This document shows, piece by piece, positions 16,230 to 25,721 of a stretch of 64,000 nucleotides of DNA. The stretch spans positions 310,001 through 374,000 of the forward strand of contig CAVYUN010000004.1 in assembly GCA_963771735.1 (NCBI GenBank). The letters run 5' to 3'. Below the pieces are notes generated by a model. That model saw nothing but the letters and a program-made list of their open reading frames with translations, searched no databases and had not been told where the DNA came from. Each line of letters opens with the position of its first letter. Position 1 is the stretch's first letter. The DNA comes from 66-474 sp963771735 (lineage in GTDB: Bacteria > Pseudomonadota > Gammaproteobacteria > Xanthomonadales > Rhodanobacteraceae). A program made the translations under genes and the position numbers.

Positions 16230-18335
16230 GTGGCAAAAGTAACCAAGACTTTCCAGTACGGACAACATCCGGTCACGATCGAGACCGGCGAAATCGCCAA
16301 GCAGGCTTCAGGTTCGGTGCTGGTGTCGATGGCTGGCACCGTGGTGCTGGTGGCGGCAGTCGCCGCCCCGAAGGCGCGCGAGGGGCAGGATTTCTTCCCG
16401 CTCACCGTCGACTATCAAGAGAAGTTTTACGCCGCCGGCCGCATCCCTGGCGGCTTTTTCAAGCGTGAAGGCCGTCCGACCGAAAAGGAAACGCTGACCA
16501 GCCGCCTGATCGATCGCCCGGTGCGCCCGTTGTTCCCCGAGGAATTCAAGAACGAAGTGCAGGTGGTCGCGACCGTCGTGTCGCTGAATCCGGAAGTGGA
16601 TGGTGACATTCCGGCGCTGTTGGGCGCCTCGGCGGCGCTGACGCTGGCGGGCATTCCGTTCAAGGGGCCGATCGGCGCCGCGCGCGTCGGTTACGTCGAC
16701 GGCAAGTACGTGTTGAATCCGACCAAGGCGCAGTTGCAGGAGTCCGCGCTCGATCTGGTCGTGGCGGGTACCGCCAACGCCGTGCTGATGGTGGAATCCG
16801 AAGCCAAGTTGCTGTCCGAGGACGTGATGCTGGGTGCGGTGACCTTCGGCCACAAGGAAATGCAGGCCGCGATCCGCGCGATCGCCGAGCTTGCCACCGA
16901 AGTCGGCAAGCCGTCGTGGAACTGGCAGGCGCCCGAGCGCGACGCGCAACTGGTCGCGGCGGTGCGCGGCGAAGTCGGCGACAAGCTGGCGCAGGCGTTC
17001 CAGGTCAAGGACAAGCTGCAACGCCGCGATGCGATCGCCGCACTCAAGGCCGACGTGCTGGAAGCCCTGAAGCCGCAGATAGAGGAGAAGGCGTGGCCGG
17101 TGTCCGAAATCGTCAAGGAGTTCGGCGACATCGAATATCGCACGCTGCGCGACAGCGTGTTGAAGACCAAGCAGCGCATCGACGGCCGCGGCCTCGAGGA
17201 CGTGCGTCCGATCACGGTGCGCGTGGGGGTGTTGCCGCGCACCCACGGCTCGGCGCTGTTTACCCGTGGCGAAACCCAGGCACTGGTCACCGTCACGCTG
17301 GGCACCGGCCGTGATTCGCAGATCATCGACGCGCCGGAAGGCGAGTCCAAGGATACCTTCCTGTTCCACTACAACTTCCCGCCCTACTCGGTCGGTGAAG
17401 CCGGCCGCATGATGGGTCCCAAGCGCCGCGAAATCGGCCACGGTCGCCTCGCCAAGCGCGGCGTGCAGGCGGTCAAGCCGACGATGGAGGAATTCCCGTA
17501 CGTGGTTCGCTGCGTCAGCGAAATTACCGAGTCCAACGGCTCCTCGTCGATGGCGTCGGTGTGCGGTTCCTCGCTGGCGATGATGGACGCGGGCGTGCCG
17601 CTGAAGGCGCCGGTCGCCGGCATCGCGATGGGGCTGGTCAAGGAAGGCAACGATTACGTGGTCCTGTCCGACATCCTCGGTGACGAGGATCACCTCGGCG
17701 ACATGGACTTCAAGGTGGCGGGCACTTCCGAAGGCGTGTCCGCGCTGCAGATGGACATCAAGATCGACGGCATTACCGAGGAAATCATGCGCACCGCGCT
17801 GGCCCAGGCGCATCGCGGCCGCATGCACATCCTCGGCGAAATGGCCAAGGCCATCTCGACGCCGCGCGGCGAGATGAGCGAGTATGCGCCGCGCCTGCTT
17901 ACCATCAAGATCCATCCGGACAAGATCCGCGAAGTGATCGGCAAGGGCGGCGCGACCATCCGCTCGATCACGGAGGAAACCGGCACTACCATCGACATCA
18001 ACGACGACGGCACCGTGGTGATCGCGTCGGTCAACCGCGAGGCTGCCGACGCCGCCAAGCACCGCATCGAGCAGATCGTCGCCGACGTCGAACCGGGTCG
18101 CATCTACGAAGGCAAGGTCGTCAAGTTGATGGACTTCGGCGCCTTCGTCACCATCCTGCCCGGCAAGGACGGCCTGGTGCACGTCTCGCAGATCTCCAAC
18201 GAACGCGTCGAGAAGGTTTCCGACAAGCTCAAGGAAGGCGACGTGGTCAAGGTCAAGGTACTGGAAGTCGACAAGCAAGGTCGCATCCGTCTGTCGATGA
18301 AGGCGGTGAGCGAGGAAGAAGCCGCGAACGCCTGA
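16230..18335 (+). CDS. pnp: polyribonucleotide nucleotidyltransferase (PNPase)
   Basis: Trimeric 3'-5' phosphorolytic exoribonuclease of the RNA degradosome, 701 residues. It starts at GTG 16230 after GACAGGA. Two RNase PH core domains are joined by an alpha-helical domain; the second core has FFPLTVDYQEKFYAAGR-type family sequence upstream and SSSMASVCGSSLAMMDAGVP. A KH domain covers about residues 550-615 (REVIGKGGATIRSITEETG) and an S1 domain about 622-690 (GRIYEGKVVKLMDFGAFV). It is co-transcribed with rpsO and closed by a strong terminator. Confidence 0.98.
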   Translation: MAKVTKTFQYGQHPVTIETGEIAKQASGSVLVSMAGTVVLVAAVAAPKAREGQDFFPLTVDYQEKFYAAGRIPGGFFKREGRPTEKETLTSRLIDRPVRPLFPEEFKNEVQVVATVVSLNPEVDGDIPALLGASAALTLAGIPFKGPIGAARVGYVDGKYVLNPTKAQLQESALDLVVAGTANAVLMVESEAKLLSEDVMLGAVTFGHKEMQAAIRAIAELATEVGKPSWNWQAPERDAQLVAAVRGEVGDKLAQAFQVKDKLQRRDAIAALKADVLEALKPQIEEKAWPVSEIVKEFGDIEYRTLRDSVLKTKQRIDGRGLEDVRPITVRVGVLPRTHGSALFTRGETQALVTVTLGTGRDSQIIDAPEGESKDTFLFHYNFPPYSVGEAGRMMGPKRREIGHGRLAKRGVQAVKPTMEEFPYVVRCVSEITESNGSSSMASVCGSSLAMMDAGVPLKAPVAGIAMGLVKEGNDYVVLSDILGDEDHLGDMDFKVAGTSEGVSALQMDIKIDGITEEIMRTALAQAHRGRMHILGEMAKAISTPRGEMSEYAPRLLTIKIHPDKIREVIGKGGATIRSITEETGTTIDINDDGTVVIASVNREAADAAKHRIEQIVADVEPGRIYEGKVVKLMDFGAFVTILPGKDGLVHVSQISNERVEKVSDKLKEGDVVKVKVLEVDKQGRIRLSMKAVSEEEAANA

Positions 18336-18361
18336 TCGCTGGCGCAAGTGCACGTAACGAA

Positions 18362-18385
18362 AAACGGGCTTAGAAGCCCGTTTTT
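18362..18385 (+). terminator. intrinsic terminator of rpsO-pnp
   Basis: AAACGGGCTT (18362-18371) pairs with AAGCCCGTTT (18374-18383), running into TTTTT, starting 27 bp after the pnp stop. Confidence 0.92.
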
Positions 18386-18677
18386 CGTATGCAATCCATG
18401 GCCAAGAGCTCCTTGGCCTTCGGGTCCGTTTTGTTTTTTTGATGCCATAGCTGCCGTCCACGGCGACGAGCTCCTGGCCGAAATGGGATTTTTTGTGCAT
18501 GGATTGCGGGTGGTTCTGTGGTTTGATCACATCGACACGATGACGATGGATCTTGGTCGCGCACGAGCAGGATGGTGTGCCCGGTAACCCTTTCGCTTTT
18601 CGACGAAACGGGTAGACTCGCCCCGACGGGCGACGCCGGAAGGGTCCGACGCCCCCGCGGACGGCAGGAGGCGTGGC
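18386..18677 (+). other. non-coding region with candidate promoter upstream of the gltD-like/korAB operon
   Basis: About 290 bp with no supported gene. A possible -10 TAGACT (18613-18618) has only a weak -35 around 18590. A small hairpin (CGCCC/GGGCG) follows in the presumed leader, and AGGAGG at 18666-18671 serves the GTG start at 18678. No riboswitch class was recognised. Confidence 0.35.
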
Positions 18678-20528
18678 GTGCAACCCACCGATATCCGCAA
18701 CCCGCGTTACTTCCACAAGGTGGTGGATTGCCAGTGGGCGTGCCCCGCGCACACCCAGGTGCCCGAATACATCCGCCTGATCGCCGCCGGCCGGTTCGAC
18801 GACGCCTATCTGTTGAACTGGGATTCCAATGTGTTCCCGGGCATCCTCGGCCGCACCTGCGACCGCCCGTGCGAACCGGCCTGCCGTCGTGGCCGCGTCG
18901 AGGAAAGCAATGGCGAGAAACCCGAACCCGTCGCGATCTGCCGCCTGAAACGCGTGGCCGCGGACAATCGCAGCGACGGCATCGAGCTGCGCATGCGCGA
19001 ACGTCTGCCCGATCCGGTGCCGGGCGCCGAACGGTTTCGCGTGGCCTGCGTCGGAGCAGGTCCGGCTTCGCTGGCACTGGCGCGCGATCTCGCACCGCTC
19101 GGTTATCGCGTCACCATCTTCGAGGCCGATGCGAAAGGCGGCGGCTTCATGCGCACGCAGGTGCCGCGCTTCCGTCTGCCGGAACACGTGATCGACGAGG
19201 AAGTGGGCTACATACTCGATCTTGGCGTGGAATTGGTGGGTGGTCGACGCGTCGATTCACTGCGCGGGCTGCTCGACGAAAATTTCGATGCGGTGTTCAT
19301 CGGCTGCGGTGCGCCGCGCGGCCGCGACCTGCAGATCCCGGGCCGCAACGAGCACACGGACAAGATCCACGTGGGCATCGAATGGCTGGCCTCGGTGTAT
19401 TTCGGGCACGTGAAGAAAGTCGGCAAACGCGTGCTGGTGCTCGGTGGCGGCAATACCGCGATGGACTGCTGCCGCAGCGCGCGGCGCCTCGGCGGCGAGG
19501 ACGTGAAAGTGATCGTGCGTTCCGGCTACGAGGAAATGAAGGCGAGCCCTTGGGAAAAGGAGGACGCCGAGCACGAAGGCGTCGAGATCCTCAACTGGCT
19601 GAACCCAAAGTCCTTCGTGCAGGAGAACGGCAAGCTGACCGGGATGTGGTTCACGCCGATGCGCGCCGAGCACGACGCCAAAGGCAAGCGCAAGCTGGTG
19701 CCGACCGGCGAGCCGGATCGTTTCTTCGCATGCGACGAGGTCTTGATCGCGGTCGGTCAGGAGAACGCGTTTCCCTGGATCGAGCGTGACCTCGGCATGG
19801 AGTTCGACGAATGGGGCATGCCGAAGCTGGACAAGCTGACGATGCAATCCACGCTGCCGAAGGTGTTCTTCGGCGGCGATGCGGCGTTCGGGCCCAAGAA
19901 CATCATCTGGGCGGTCGAGCACGGTCATCAGGCCGCGGTGTCGATCCACAACTTCCTGCAGGACGAGGACGTGCGCAAGCGGCCGCCACCGCTGAGCAAT
20001 CTCGTATCGCAGAAGATGGGCATCCACGAGTGGACCTACGACAACGACATCTCGCCGGACGAGCGTTACGTCGTGCCGTGGGCGCCCAAAGAGAAAACGC
20101 TCAAGGACATCAAGCAAGAGGTCGAACTGGGTTTCGACCTGGCAACGGCGTGGAAGGAAGCCCAGCGTTGCCTCAACTGCGACGTCCAGACGGTATTCTC
20201 GAAGGACGTCTGCATCGAGTGTGATGCCTGCGTGGACGTGTGTCCGATGGACTGCATCTCCTTCACGGCGAATGGCGACGAGGCCGATTTGCGTGAACGC
20301 CTGACCGCGCCGGCGGAGAATGCGAAACAGGATTTGTACGTGTCCGAACCGGTGAAAACCGGACGCGTGATGGTCAAGGACGAAGACGTCTGCCTGCATT
20401 GCGGGCTGTGCGCCGAGCGTTGTCCGACCGGTGCCTGGGACATGCGGCGCTTCCTGTTTGCCGAATCTTATGCGGGACGCGGCGAGGATTATTCCGCGCG
20501 GCCAGCCAGGAAGGTGGTGGCGGCATGA
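18678..20528 (+). CDS. GltD-like FAD/NAD(P) oxidoreductase fused to a C-terminal 2x[4Fe-4S] ferredoxin domain
   Basis: Electron-transfer flavoprotein of 616 residues. It starts at GTG 18678, with AGGAGG 6 bases before it. The N-terminal Cys cluster (CQWACPAHTQVPEYI, CDRPCEPACRRG) is the [4Fe-4S] binding region of GltD/NfnL-type proteins. The FAD-binding motif is VACVGAGPASLALARDL and the NAD(P) motif is VLVLGGGNTAMDC. The C-terminus adds a bacterial ferredoxin with CIECDACVDVCPMDC and CLHCGLCAERCP. Its stop overlaps the korA start (ATGA), which indicates translational coupling. The inferred role is moving electrons between NAD(P)H and the 2-oxoacid oxidoreductase encoded next. It is not glutamate synthase itself: no GltB is present. 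Confidence 0.85.
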   Translation: MQPTDIRNPRYFHKVVDCQWACPAHTQVPEYIRLIAAGRFDDAYLLNWDSNVFPGILGRTCDRPCEPACRRGRVEESNGEKPEPVAICRLKRVAADNRSDGIELRMRERLPDPVPGAERFRVACVGAGPASLALARDLAPLGYRVTIFEADAKGGGFMRTQVPRFRLPEHVIDEEVGYILDLGVELVGGRRVDSLRGLLDENFDAVFIGCGAPRGRDLQIPGRNEHTDKIHVGIEWLASVYFGHVKKVGKRVLVLGGGNTAMDCCRSARRLGGEDVKVIVRSGYEEMKASPWEKEDAEHEGVEILNWLNPKSFVQENGKLTGMWFTPMRAEHDAKGKRKLVPTGEPDRFFACDEVLIAVGQENAFPWIERDLGMEFDEWGMPKLDKLTMQSTLPKVFFGGDAAFGPKNIIWAVEHGHQAAVSIHNFLQDEDVRKRPPPLSNLVSQKMGIHEWTYDNDISPDERYVVPWAPKEKTLKDIKQEVELGFDLATAWKEAQRCLNCDVQTVFSKDVCIECDACVDVCPMDCISFTANGDEADLRERLTAPAENAKQDLYVSEPVKTGRVMVKDEDVCLHCGLCAERCPTGAWDMRRFLFAESYAGRGEDYSARPARKVVAA

Positions 20529-22363
20529 ATTCCATCGAAGCCGTCAACGACTTCGTCGTCAAGTTCGCCAACGTCAATGGGTCCGGTTCCGCTTCGGCCA
20601 ACGAGCTGTTCGCCAAGTGCATCCTGCGCATGGGCGTGCCGGTCAGCCCGCGCAACATTTTCCCTTCCAATATCCAGGGCCTGCCGACCTGGTACGAGGT
20701 GCGTGTCAGCGAGGCTGGCTGGCTGGGACGGCGTGGCGGGTATGACCTGCTGGTCGCGATGAATCCGCAGACTTGGGATGAGGACGTCGCAGGCCTCGAG
20801 CCGGGCGGCTACCTCTTCCATGACAGCAGCAAGCCGCTTGCGAAGTCGAAGTTCCGCGACGACGTCAGCGTGATCGGCGTGCCGCTGACCGACATCGCCA
20901 ACCGCACCTGGGATGACGCACGCCAGCGGCAACTGTTCAAGAACATCATGTATCTCGGTGCCTTGTCGGTATTGTTGGGCATCGAGCGCAAAGTGATCGT
21001 CCAGTTGATCGGCGAGCAGTACAAGGGCAAGCAGGCATTGCTGGAACCCAACGTGCACGCACTGGATCTCGGGCGTGGCTACGCCGAGCAGCAACTATCG
21101 CCCATCGGACTGAAGATAGAACGCCGCGACAACGTCGGCGAACGCATCTTCGTCGACGGCAACAGCGCGGCCGCGCTCGGCATGGTCTACGGCGGTGCGA
21201 CGGTGTGCGCGTGGTATCCGATCACGCCGTCGTCGTCGTTGGCCGAAGCTTTCCAGAAGTACTGCGCGAAGCTGCGCGTCGATGCCGAATCCGGCAAGCA
21301 CCGCTACGCGATCGTGCAGGCCGAGGACGAGATCGCTTCGATCGGCATCGTCACCGGCGCCGGCTGGAACGGCGCGCGCGCGTTCACTGCCACGTCGGGC
21401 CCCGGCATTTCGCTGATGAACGAGATCATCGGCCTGGCGTATTTCGCCGAGATTCCGGTGACCATCGTTGATGTGCAGCGTGGCGGACCGTCCACCGGCA
21501 TGCCGACCCGCACCCAGCAGTCGGACATCGCGTTCTGCGCGCATGCCTCGCACGGCGACACCAGCCACGTCCTGTTGTTTCCCGAGGATCCGCACGAGTG
21601 CTTCGAATTCGCCGCGATCGCACTGGATCTCGCCGATCGCCTGCAGACGCCGGTGTTCGTGATGAGCGACCTCGACATCGGCATGAACCATCGCCTGTGC
21701 CAGCCGTTCGCGTGGGACGAGGCGCGTCGCTATGATCGCGGCAAGATCCTGACGACCGAGCAGCTCGAGGCCGGCGTGCCGTTCGGGCGCTACCGGGACG
21801 TGGACGGCGACGGCATTCCGTATCGCACCTGGCCCGGCACCCATCCGACCCGCGGCAGCTTTTTCACCCGTGGTACCAGCAAGAACGCCGACGCCAGGTA
21901 TTCGGAGAAGGGCGAGGATTACATCGAGAACATGCAGCGCCTGCAGCGCAAGCTGGAGACTGCCAAAGCGCTGCTGCCACAGCCGGTGGCCCATGATGCG
22001 CCGCAATCCACGCGTCATGGTGCAATTTATTTTGGCTCGACGGCGCCGTCGATGGCCGAGGCGATCGCGAAACTGCATGCCGATGGCGCGCACATCGATA
22101 CGCTGCGGGTAAGGGGTTACCCGTTTGCGGATTCGGTGCACGAGTTCATCGATGCACACGAGCAAGTGTTCGTGGTCGAGCAGAACCGCGATGCGCAACT
22201 GCGCTCGCTGCTGATCGAGCAGTTCGAGGTCGATCCGGCGCGGCTGGTGCCCGTGCTGCACTACGACGGCACTCCGATCACGGCGCGTTTCATCGCCCGC
22301 AGCATACGAGAACAAATGGGTGTCCGGGACATAGCTCAAATGCGCAGCGGCAAGGTGGCGTGA
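20525..22363 (+). CDS. korA: 2-oxoacid:acceptor oxidoreductase, fused gamma/alpha subunit
   Basis: Subunit of a thiamine-diphosphate 2-oxoacid:ferredoxin-type oxidoreductase, 612 residues from ATG 20525, which overlaps the previous stop by 4 bp. The N-terminal ~190 residues are the gamma domain (GSGSASANELFAKCILRMGV, then GGYDLLVAMNPQTW). The rest is the alpha pyrimidine-binding part (DGNSAAALGMVYGGATVCAW, YPITPSSSLAEAF, TSGPGISLMNE). The gamma-alpha fusion is typical of KorA/OorA-like enzymes in aerobes. The substrate cannot be fixed from sequence; 2-oxoglutarate is the usual annotation. korB follows after 1 nt. Confidence 0.88.
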   Translation: MNSIEAVNDFVVKFANVNGSGSASANELFAKCILRMGVPVSPRNIFPSNIQGLPTWYEVRVSEAGWLGRRGGYDLLVAMNPQTWDEDVAGLEPGGYLFHDSSKPLAKSKFRDDVSVIGVPLTDIANRTWDDARQRQLFKNIMYLGALSVLLGIERKVIVQLIGEQYKGKQALLEPNVHALDLGRGYAEQQLSPIGLKIERRDNVGERIFVDGNSAAALGMVYGGATVCAWYPITPSSSLAEAFQKYCAKLRVDAESGKHRYAIVQAEDEIASIGIVTGAGWNGARAFTATSGPGISLMNEIIGLAYFAEIPVTIVDVQRGGPSTGMPTRTQQSDIAFCAHASHGDTSHVLLFPEDPHECFEFAAIALDLADRLQTPVFVMSDLDIGMNHRLCQPFAWDEARRYDRGKILTTEQLEAGVPFGRYRDVDGDGIPYRTWPGTHPTRGSFFTRGTSKNADARYSEKGEDYIENMQRLQRKLETAKALLPQPVAHDAPQSTRHGAIYFGSTAPSMAEAIAKLHADGAHIDTLRVRGYPFADSVHEFIDAHEQVFVVEQNRDAQLRSLLIEQFEVDPARLVPVLHYDGTPITARFIARSIREQMGVRDIAQMRSGKVA

Positions 22364-22364
22364 A

Positions 22365-23423
22365 ATGACCTATCTTCCCAAGCCCAAACTGCATCACCCT
22401 TCGCTGCAACGCAATGCGGTTGGTTTCACGCGTCGCGACTACGAAGGAGCGATCTCGACGCTGTGCGCCGGCTGCGGGCACGATTCGATATCGGCGGCGA
22501 TCATCCAGGCCTGCTGGGAGCTGGACATCCAGCCGCACCGCGTGGCCAAGTTGTCCGGCATCGGCTGCAGCTCCAAGACGCCTACCTATTTCCTCGGACA
22601 GTCACACGGCTTCAATACCGTGCACGGACGCATGCCGAGCGTGCTGACTGGCGCCAACCTCGCCAACCGCGAGCTGCTGTACCTGGGTGTGTCCGGTGAT
22701 GGCGATTCGGCCTCGATCGGCATCGGCCAGTTCGTGCACGCGATCCGGCGCGGCGTGGACATGGTCTACATCGTCGAGAACAACGGCGTGTACGGACTCA
22801 CCAAGGGCCAGTTCTCGGCCACTGCCGACCAGGGCAGCAAATCCAAGAAGGGCGCGGTGAACACCGACGCGCCGGTGGACATGGTCGGCATGGCGCTGCA
22901 ACTGGGCGCGAGCTTCGTTGCGCGCGGATTTTCCGGCGACAAGCAGCAATTGGTGCCGCTGCTCAAGGCCGCGATGACCCACACGGGCGCGGCCTTCGTG
23001 GACGTGATCAGTCCCTGTGTCGCGTTCAACAACCATCCCGGTAGCACCAAGAGCTACGACTACGTGCGCGAGCACAACCACGCGTTGTGCCGGATGGATT
23101 TCATTCCGCCACGCGCGGAAATCACGGTCGATCATCATCCGCCGGGCGAGGTGCGCGAAGTGCGCCAGCACGATGGCAGCGTGCTGCGGCTGCGCAAGCT
23201 TCCGGATTCGCACGACACCGGCGACCGCGTGGCCGCGATGAACTACCTGCACGAATACCAGGCCCGTGGCGAGATCGTCACGGGGTTGCTGTATGTCGAT
23301 CCCGATGCGCCCGACCTGCATGCCCACCTCGACACCGCACCCGGCGCGCTCAACCGGCTGGGCGAGGCGGAGCTTTGCCCGGGCGCGGCCGCGCTGGCGA
23401 AAATCAACGCAGGGTTGCGTTGA
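22365..23423 (+). CDS. korB: 2-oxoacid:acceptor oxidoreductase, beta (ThDP-binding) subunit
   Basis: Catalytic partner of korA, 352 residues. It holds the thiamine-diphosphate/Mg motif (GDGDSASIGIGQFVHAIRRG ending at ENNGVYGLTKGQ) and the conserved CAGCGH and GIGCSSKTP segments whose cysteines bind the [4Fe-4S] cluster in this family. It starts at 22365, immediately after korA. The complex makes acyl-CoA and CO2 from a 2-oxoacid with a low-potential acceptor, probably through the ferredoxin-bearing protein encoded at 18678. The window also encodes the conventional 2-oxoglutarate dehydrogenase (sucA/sucB/lpdA), so this would be an alternative route. Confidence 0.9.
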   Translation: MTYLPKPKLHHPSLQRNAVGFTRRDYEGAISTLCAGCGHDSISAAIIQACWELDIQPHRVAKLSGIGCSSKTPTYFLGQSHGFNTVHGRMPSVLTGANLANRELLYLGVSGDGDSASIGIGQFVHAIRRGVDMVYIVENNGVYGLTKGQFSATADQGSKSKKGAVNTDAPVDMVGMALQLGASFVARGFSGDKQQLVPLLKAAMTHTGAAFVDVISPCVAFNNHPGSTKSYDYVREHNHALCRMDFIPPRAEITVDHHPPGEVREVRQHDGSVLRLRKLPDSHDTGDRVAAMNYLHEYQARGEIVTGLLYVDPDAPDLHAHLDTAPGALNRLGEAELCPGAAALAKINAGLR

Positions 23424-23490
23424 TCGTTTTGTTGCAGCGCAGCATCGCCGCGACTACCATAGGCAAAGACGATCTCCGGAGACCATCGCC

Positions 23491-24546
23491 ATGGCCAAGG
23501 GCCCCGACACGACGCGCGCGCAAGACGACTGGCAGAAACTGTCGGATCAGTACTGGAATGCCTGGAGCGATGCGACCCGCAAGGCATTCGGCATGAATCC
23601 GGATGCGGCGGCTGCCGACAGGATGCCCTGGCACGAAGGGCTGGAACAGTGGTCGCGGATGTTCGCCGCGGGCGGGTCACCAGGTTCGCAGAACGAAGTC
23701 ATCGAGCGCATGCTGTCCGGCGCACGCAGTTATTTCGCGTTGTTGCAGTCGGTCGCGGAAAAAGGCGTCGACGGCAATGCCGATCCGCGGGTTTGGACCG
23801 ACGCGGTGCGCGAGTCGTTCAATTTTCCTGGCGCCGACGCCGCCCTGATCGACAATCCGCTGGCCCGTGCCATGCGCGAGTTGTCGGGCCAGGGCGCCAA
23901 GGGTTTCGAGCAGATGATGGAGGCCCTGAAACCGGCCATGGCAGAAGCCCGTGCGCTGCTGGACCTGCCTGCGTTCGGTTACGCGCGCGAGCATCAGGAG
24001 CATTACCAGCACATGGCCAAGGCCTGGCTGGACTATCAGCACGAGACCAATCGCTACAACGCCCTGATCGCGCGTGCCAGCCGGCGTGCCTTCGAGGTGT
24101 TCGAGGACAAGCTGGCCGAGCGTGGCGAACCGGGACGCCAGATCGATTCCGCGCGTGGCCTGTACGACCTGTGGGTGGATGCAGCCGAAGATGCCTACGC
24201 CGAGGTCGCGCTGTCGGACGAGTTCCGTGAAGTCTACGGCGCGCTGGTCAACGCGCAAATGCGCGTGCGTCGGAACGTGCAGCGCGAGGTCGAACGCATC
24301 GCCGTCGATCTCGGCATGCCGACGCGGACCGAGATCGACAGCATGGGCAAGCGCTTGCACGAATTGCATCGCGATGCGAGGAATCGTGCGGAGGGGTTGC
24401 CTGACCTGATCGCGGAAGTCGCGGCACTGCGCGCGGAAGTCGAAAAGTTGAAGGGCGGCAAGCCACTCGCGAAGGCGAAGCCGACGAACCGCGGCAAGCA
24501 AACGGCGGCAGCGCGCAAATCCCGCAAGACGGCCGGCAAGGAGTAG
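23491..24546 (+). CDS. phaE: class III poly(R)-hydroxyalkanoate synthase subunit PhaE
   Basis: Accessory subunit of class III PHA synthase, 351 residues from ATG 23491 (CGGAG about 10 bases upstream). It is recognised by position directly before phaC (3-bp gap), the Trp-rich amphipathic N-terminus (DDWQKLSDQYWNAWSD), the central HYQHMAKAWLDYQ-like helix region, a C-terminal coiled coil and a Lys/Ala-rich tail. PhaE has no catalytic residues; it stabilises and activates PhaC on the granule surface. The upstream korB end is 67 bp away, so the phaEC pair may have its own promoter. Confidence 0.9.
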   Translation: MAKGPDTTRAQDDWQKLSDQYWNAWSDATRKAFGMNPDAAAADRMPWHEGLEQWSRMFAAGGSPGSQNEVIERMLSGARSYFALLQSVAEKGVDGNADPRVWTDAVRESFNFPGADAALIDNPLARAMRELSGQGAKGFEQMMEALKPAMAEARALLDLPAFGYAREHQEHYQHMAKAWLDYQHETNRYNALIARASRRAFEVFEDKLAERGEPGRQIDSARGLYDLWVDAAEDAYAEVALSDEFREVYGALVNAQMRVRRNVQREVERIAVDLGMPTRTEIDSMGKRLHELHRDARNRAEGLPDLIAEVAALRAEVEKLKGGKPLAKAKPTNRGKQTAAARKSRKTAGKE

Positions 24547-24549
24547 GCG

Positions 24550-25618
24550 ATGGAACCCATCCGCATCGATCCGAAGCGTGCGCTGGACGACGCCTTGCGC
24601 GCCCAGCAAAAAATCGCCGCGAGTTTCCGCACCCTGCGCGAAGTCGAGGATGTCGATTACGGCGCCACCGACAAGGAAGCGATCTACCGCGAAGACAAGG
24701 TCGTCGTCTATCGCTACAAGGGCAATGGCAAGCCCACCGCCAAGGCGCCGCTGCTGATCTGCTACGCGCTGGTCAACCGTCCGTACATGGTCGACCTGCA
24801 GGACGACCGCTCGCTGGTCAAGAACCTGCTCGACGCTGGGCGAGGACGTCTACATCATCGACTGGGGCTATCCGGACGGCGCCGATCGCTGGCTGACGCT
24901 GGACGACTACATCAACGGCTACATCCGTCGCTGCGTGGATGCGGTGGCGAAGCACGCCGGGGTCAAGAAGATCAACCTGCTCGGCATCTGCCAGGGCGGC
25001 GCGTTCTCGCTGTGCTTCACGTCGCTGCACCAGGACAAGTTGCAGAACCTGATCACAATGGTCACGCCGGTCGATTTCCACACGAAAGAGAACATGTTGT
25101 CGCACTGGACCCGCGGCATGGACGTGGACCTGTTTGTCGACACGCTGGGCAACGTGCCTGCGGACCTGATGAACTGGTGCTACCTCACGCTCAAGCCGGT
25201 GCGGCTGAACCAGCAGAAGTACGTCGCGATGCTGGACATCCTCGACGACAAGGTCGAGATGGAAAATTTCCTGCGCATGGAAAAGTGGATATTCGATTCG
25301 CCGGACCAGGCCGGCGAGGCATTCCGCCAGTTCATCAAGGATTTCTACCAGGGCAACAAGCTGGTCAAGGGCGGACTCGAAATCGGTGGCCAGCCGGTCA
25401 GCTTGAAGGACATCACGATCCCGGTACTCAACATCTTCGCCGAGCAGGACCATCTGGTTCCGCCGTCGGCGTCGCGGCCACTGGGCGAGTACGTGGGTAC
25501 CAAGGATTACACCCAGCTCGCGTTCAAGGGCGGCCACATCGGCATCTACGTGTCCGGCCGCGCGCAGCGCGAGGTACCGCCCGCGATCCACGAATGGCTG
25601 GCCAAGCGCACCAAGTGA
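24550..25618 (+). CDS. phaC: class III poly(R)-hydroxyalkanoate synthase subunit PhaC (one frameshift)
   Basis: Catalytic subunit that polymerises (R)-3-hydroxyacyl-CoA into PHA. An alpha/beta-hydrolase fold is clear: lipase-like box GICQGG with the catalytic Cys, Asp in FAEQDHLVPP, His in KGGHIGIYV. The frame opened at 24550 changes near 24834, where one extra base (GACGCTGGGC) turns the expected LLDLGEDVYIIDWGYPDGA into an off-frame tail. The rest continues intact in the next frame to 25618. With one base removed the protein is about 355 residues, the normal class III length. All catalytic residues lie after the shift. A consensus error is likelier than a real mutation, since phaE and the remaining frame are undamaged. 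Confidence 0.88.
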
Positions 25619-25635
25619 ACCAGGTAGCCATCCGG

Positions 25636-25659
25636 CCCGGCGCATGGACGTGCGCCGGG
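25636..25659 (+). other. 9-bp stem-loop after phaC
   Basis: CCCGGCGCA (25636-25644) pairs perfectly with TGCGCCGGG (25651-25659) around a 6-nt loop, 17 bp past the phaC stop. There is no T-run, so it may be an mRNA-end stabiliser or a factor-dependent terminator element. Confidence 0.45.
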
Positions 25660-25721
25660 CAGGGATTCGTCATTTCCGCGACGCGTCACTGCGCGGCAAG
25701 TGGCCGTATAGAATTGGCCAC

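Noticed and set aside
16308..19187. Very long antisense open frame opposite pnp (about 960 codons)
   Set aside because: GC-rich shadow of pnp and the following gene; His/Arg-rich, no domain, no ribosome site. The same applies to the long plus-strand frame over sucA at 38511-40523.
18678..20528. Glutamate synthase small subunit
   Set aside because: GltD-like fold, but an added two-cluster ferredoxin domain and coupling to korAB, with no GltB nearby.
24820..24850. Programmed ribosomal frameshift in phaC
   Set aside because: No slippery heptamer or following structure, and class III PhaC is not known to use frameshifting. The same reasoning was applied to sucB and the permease.
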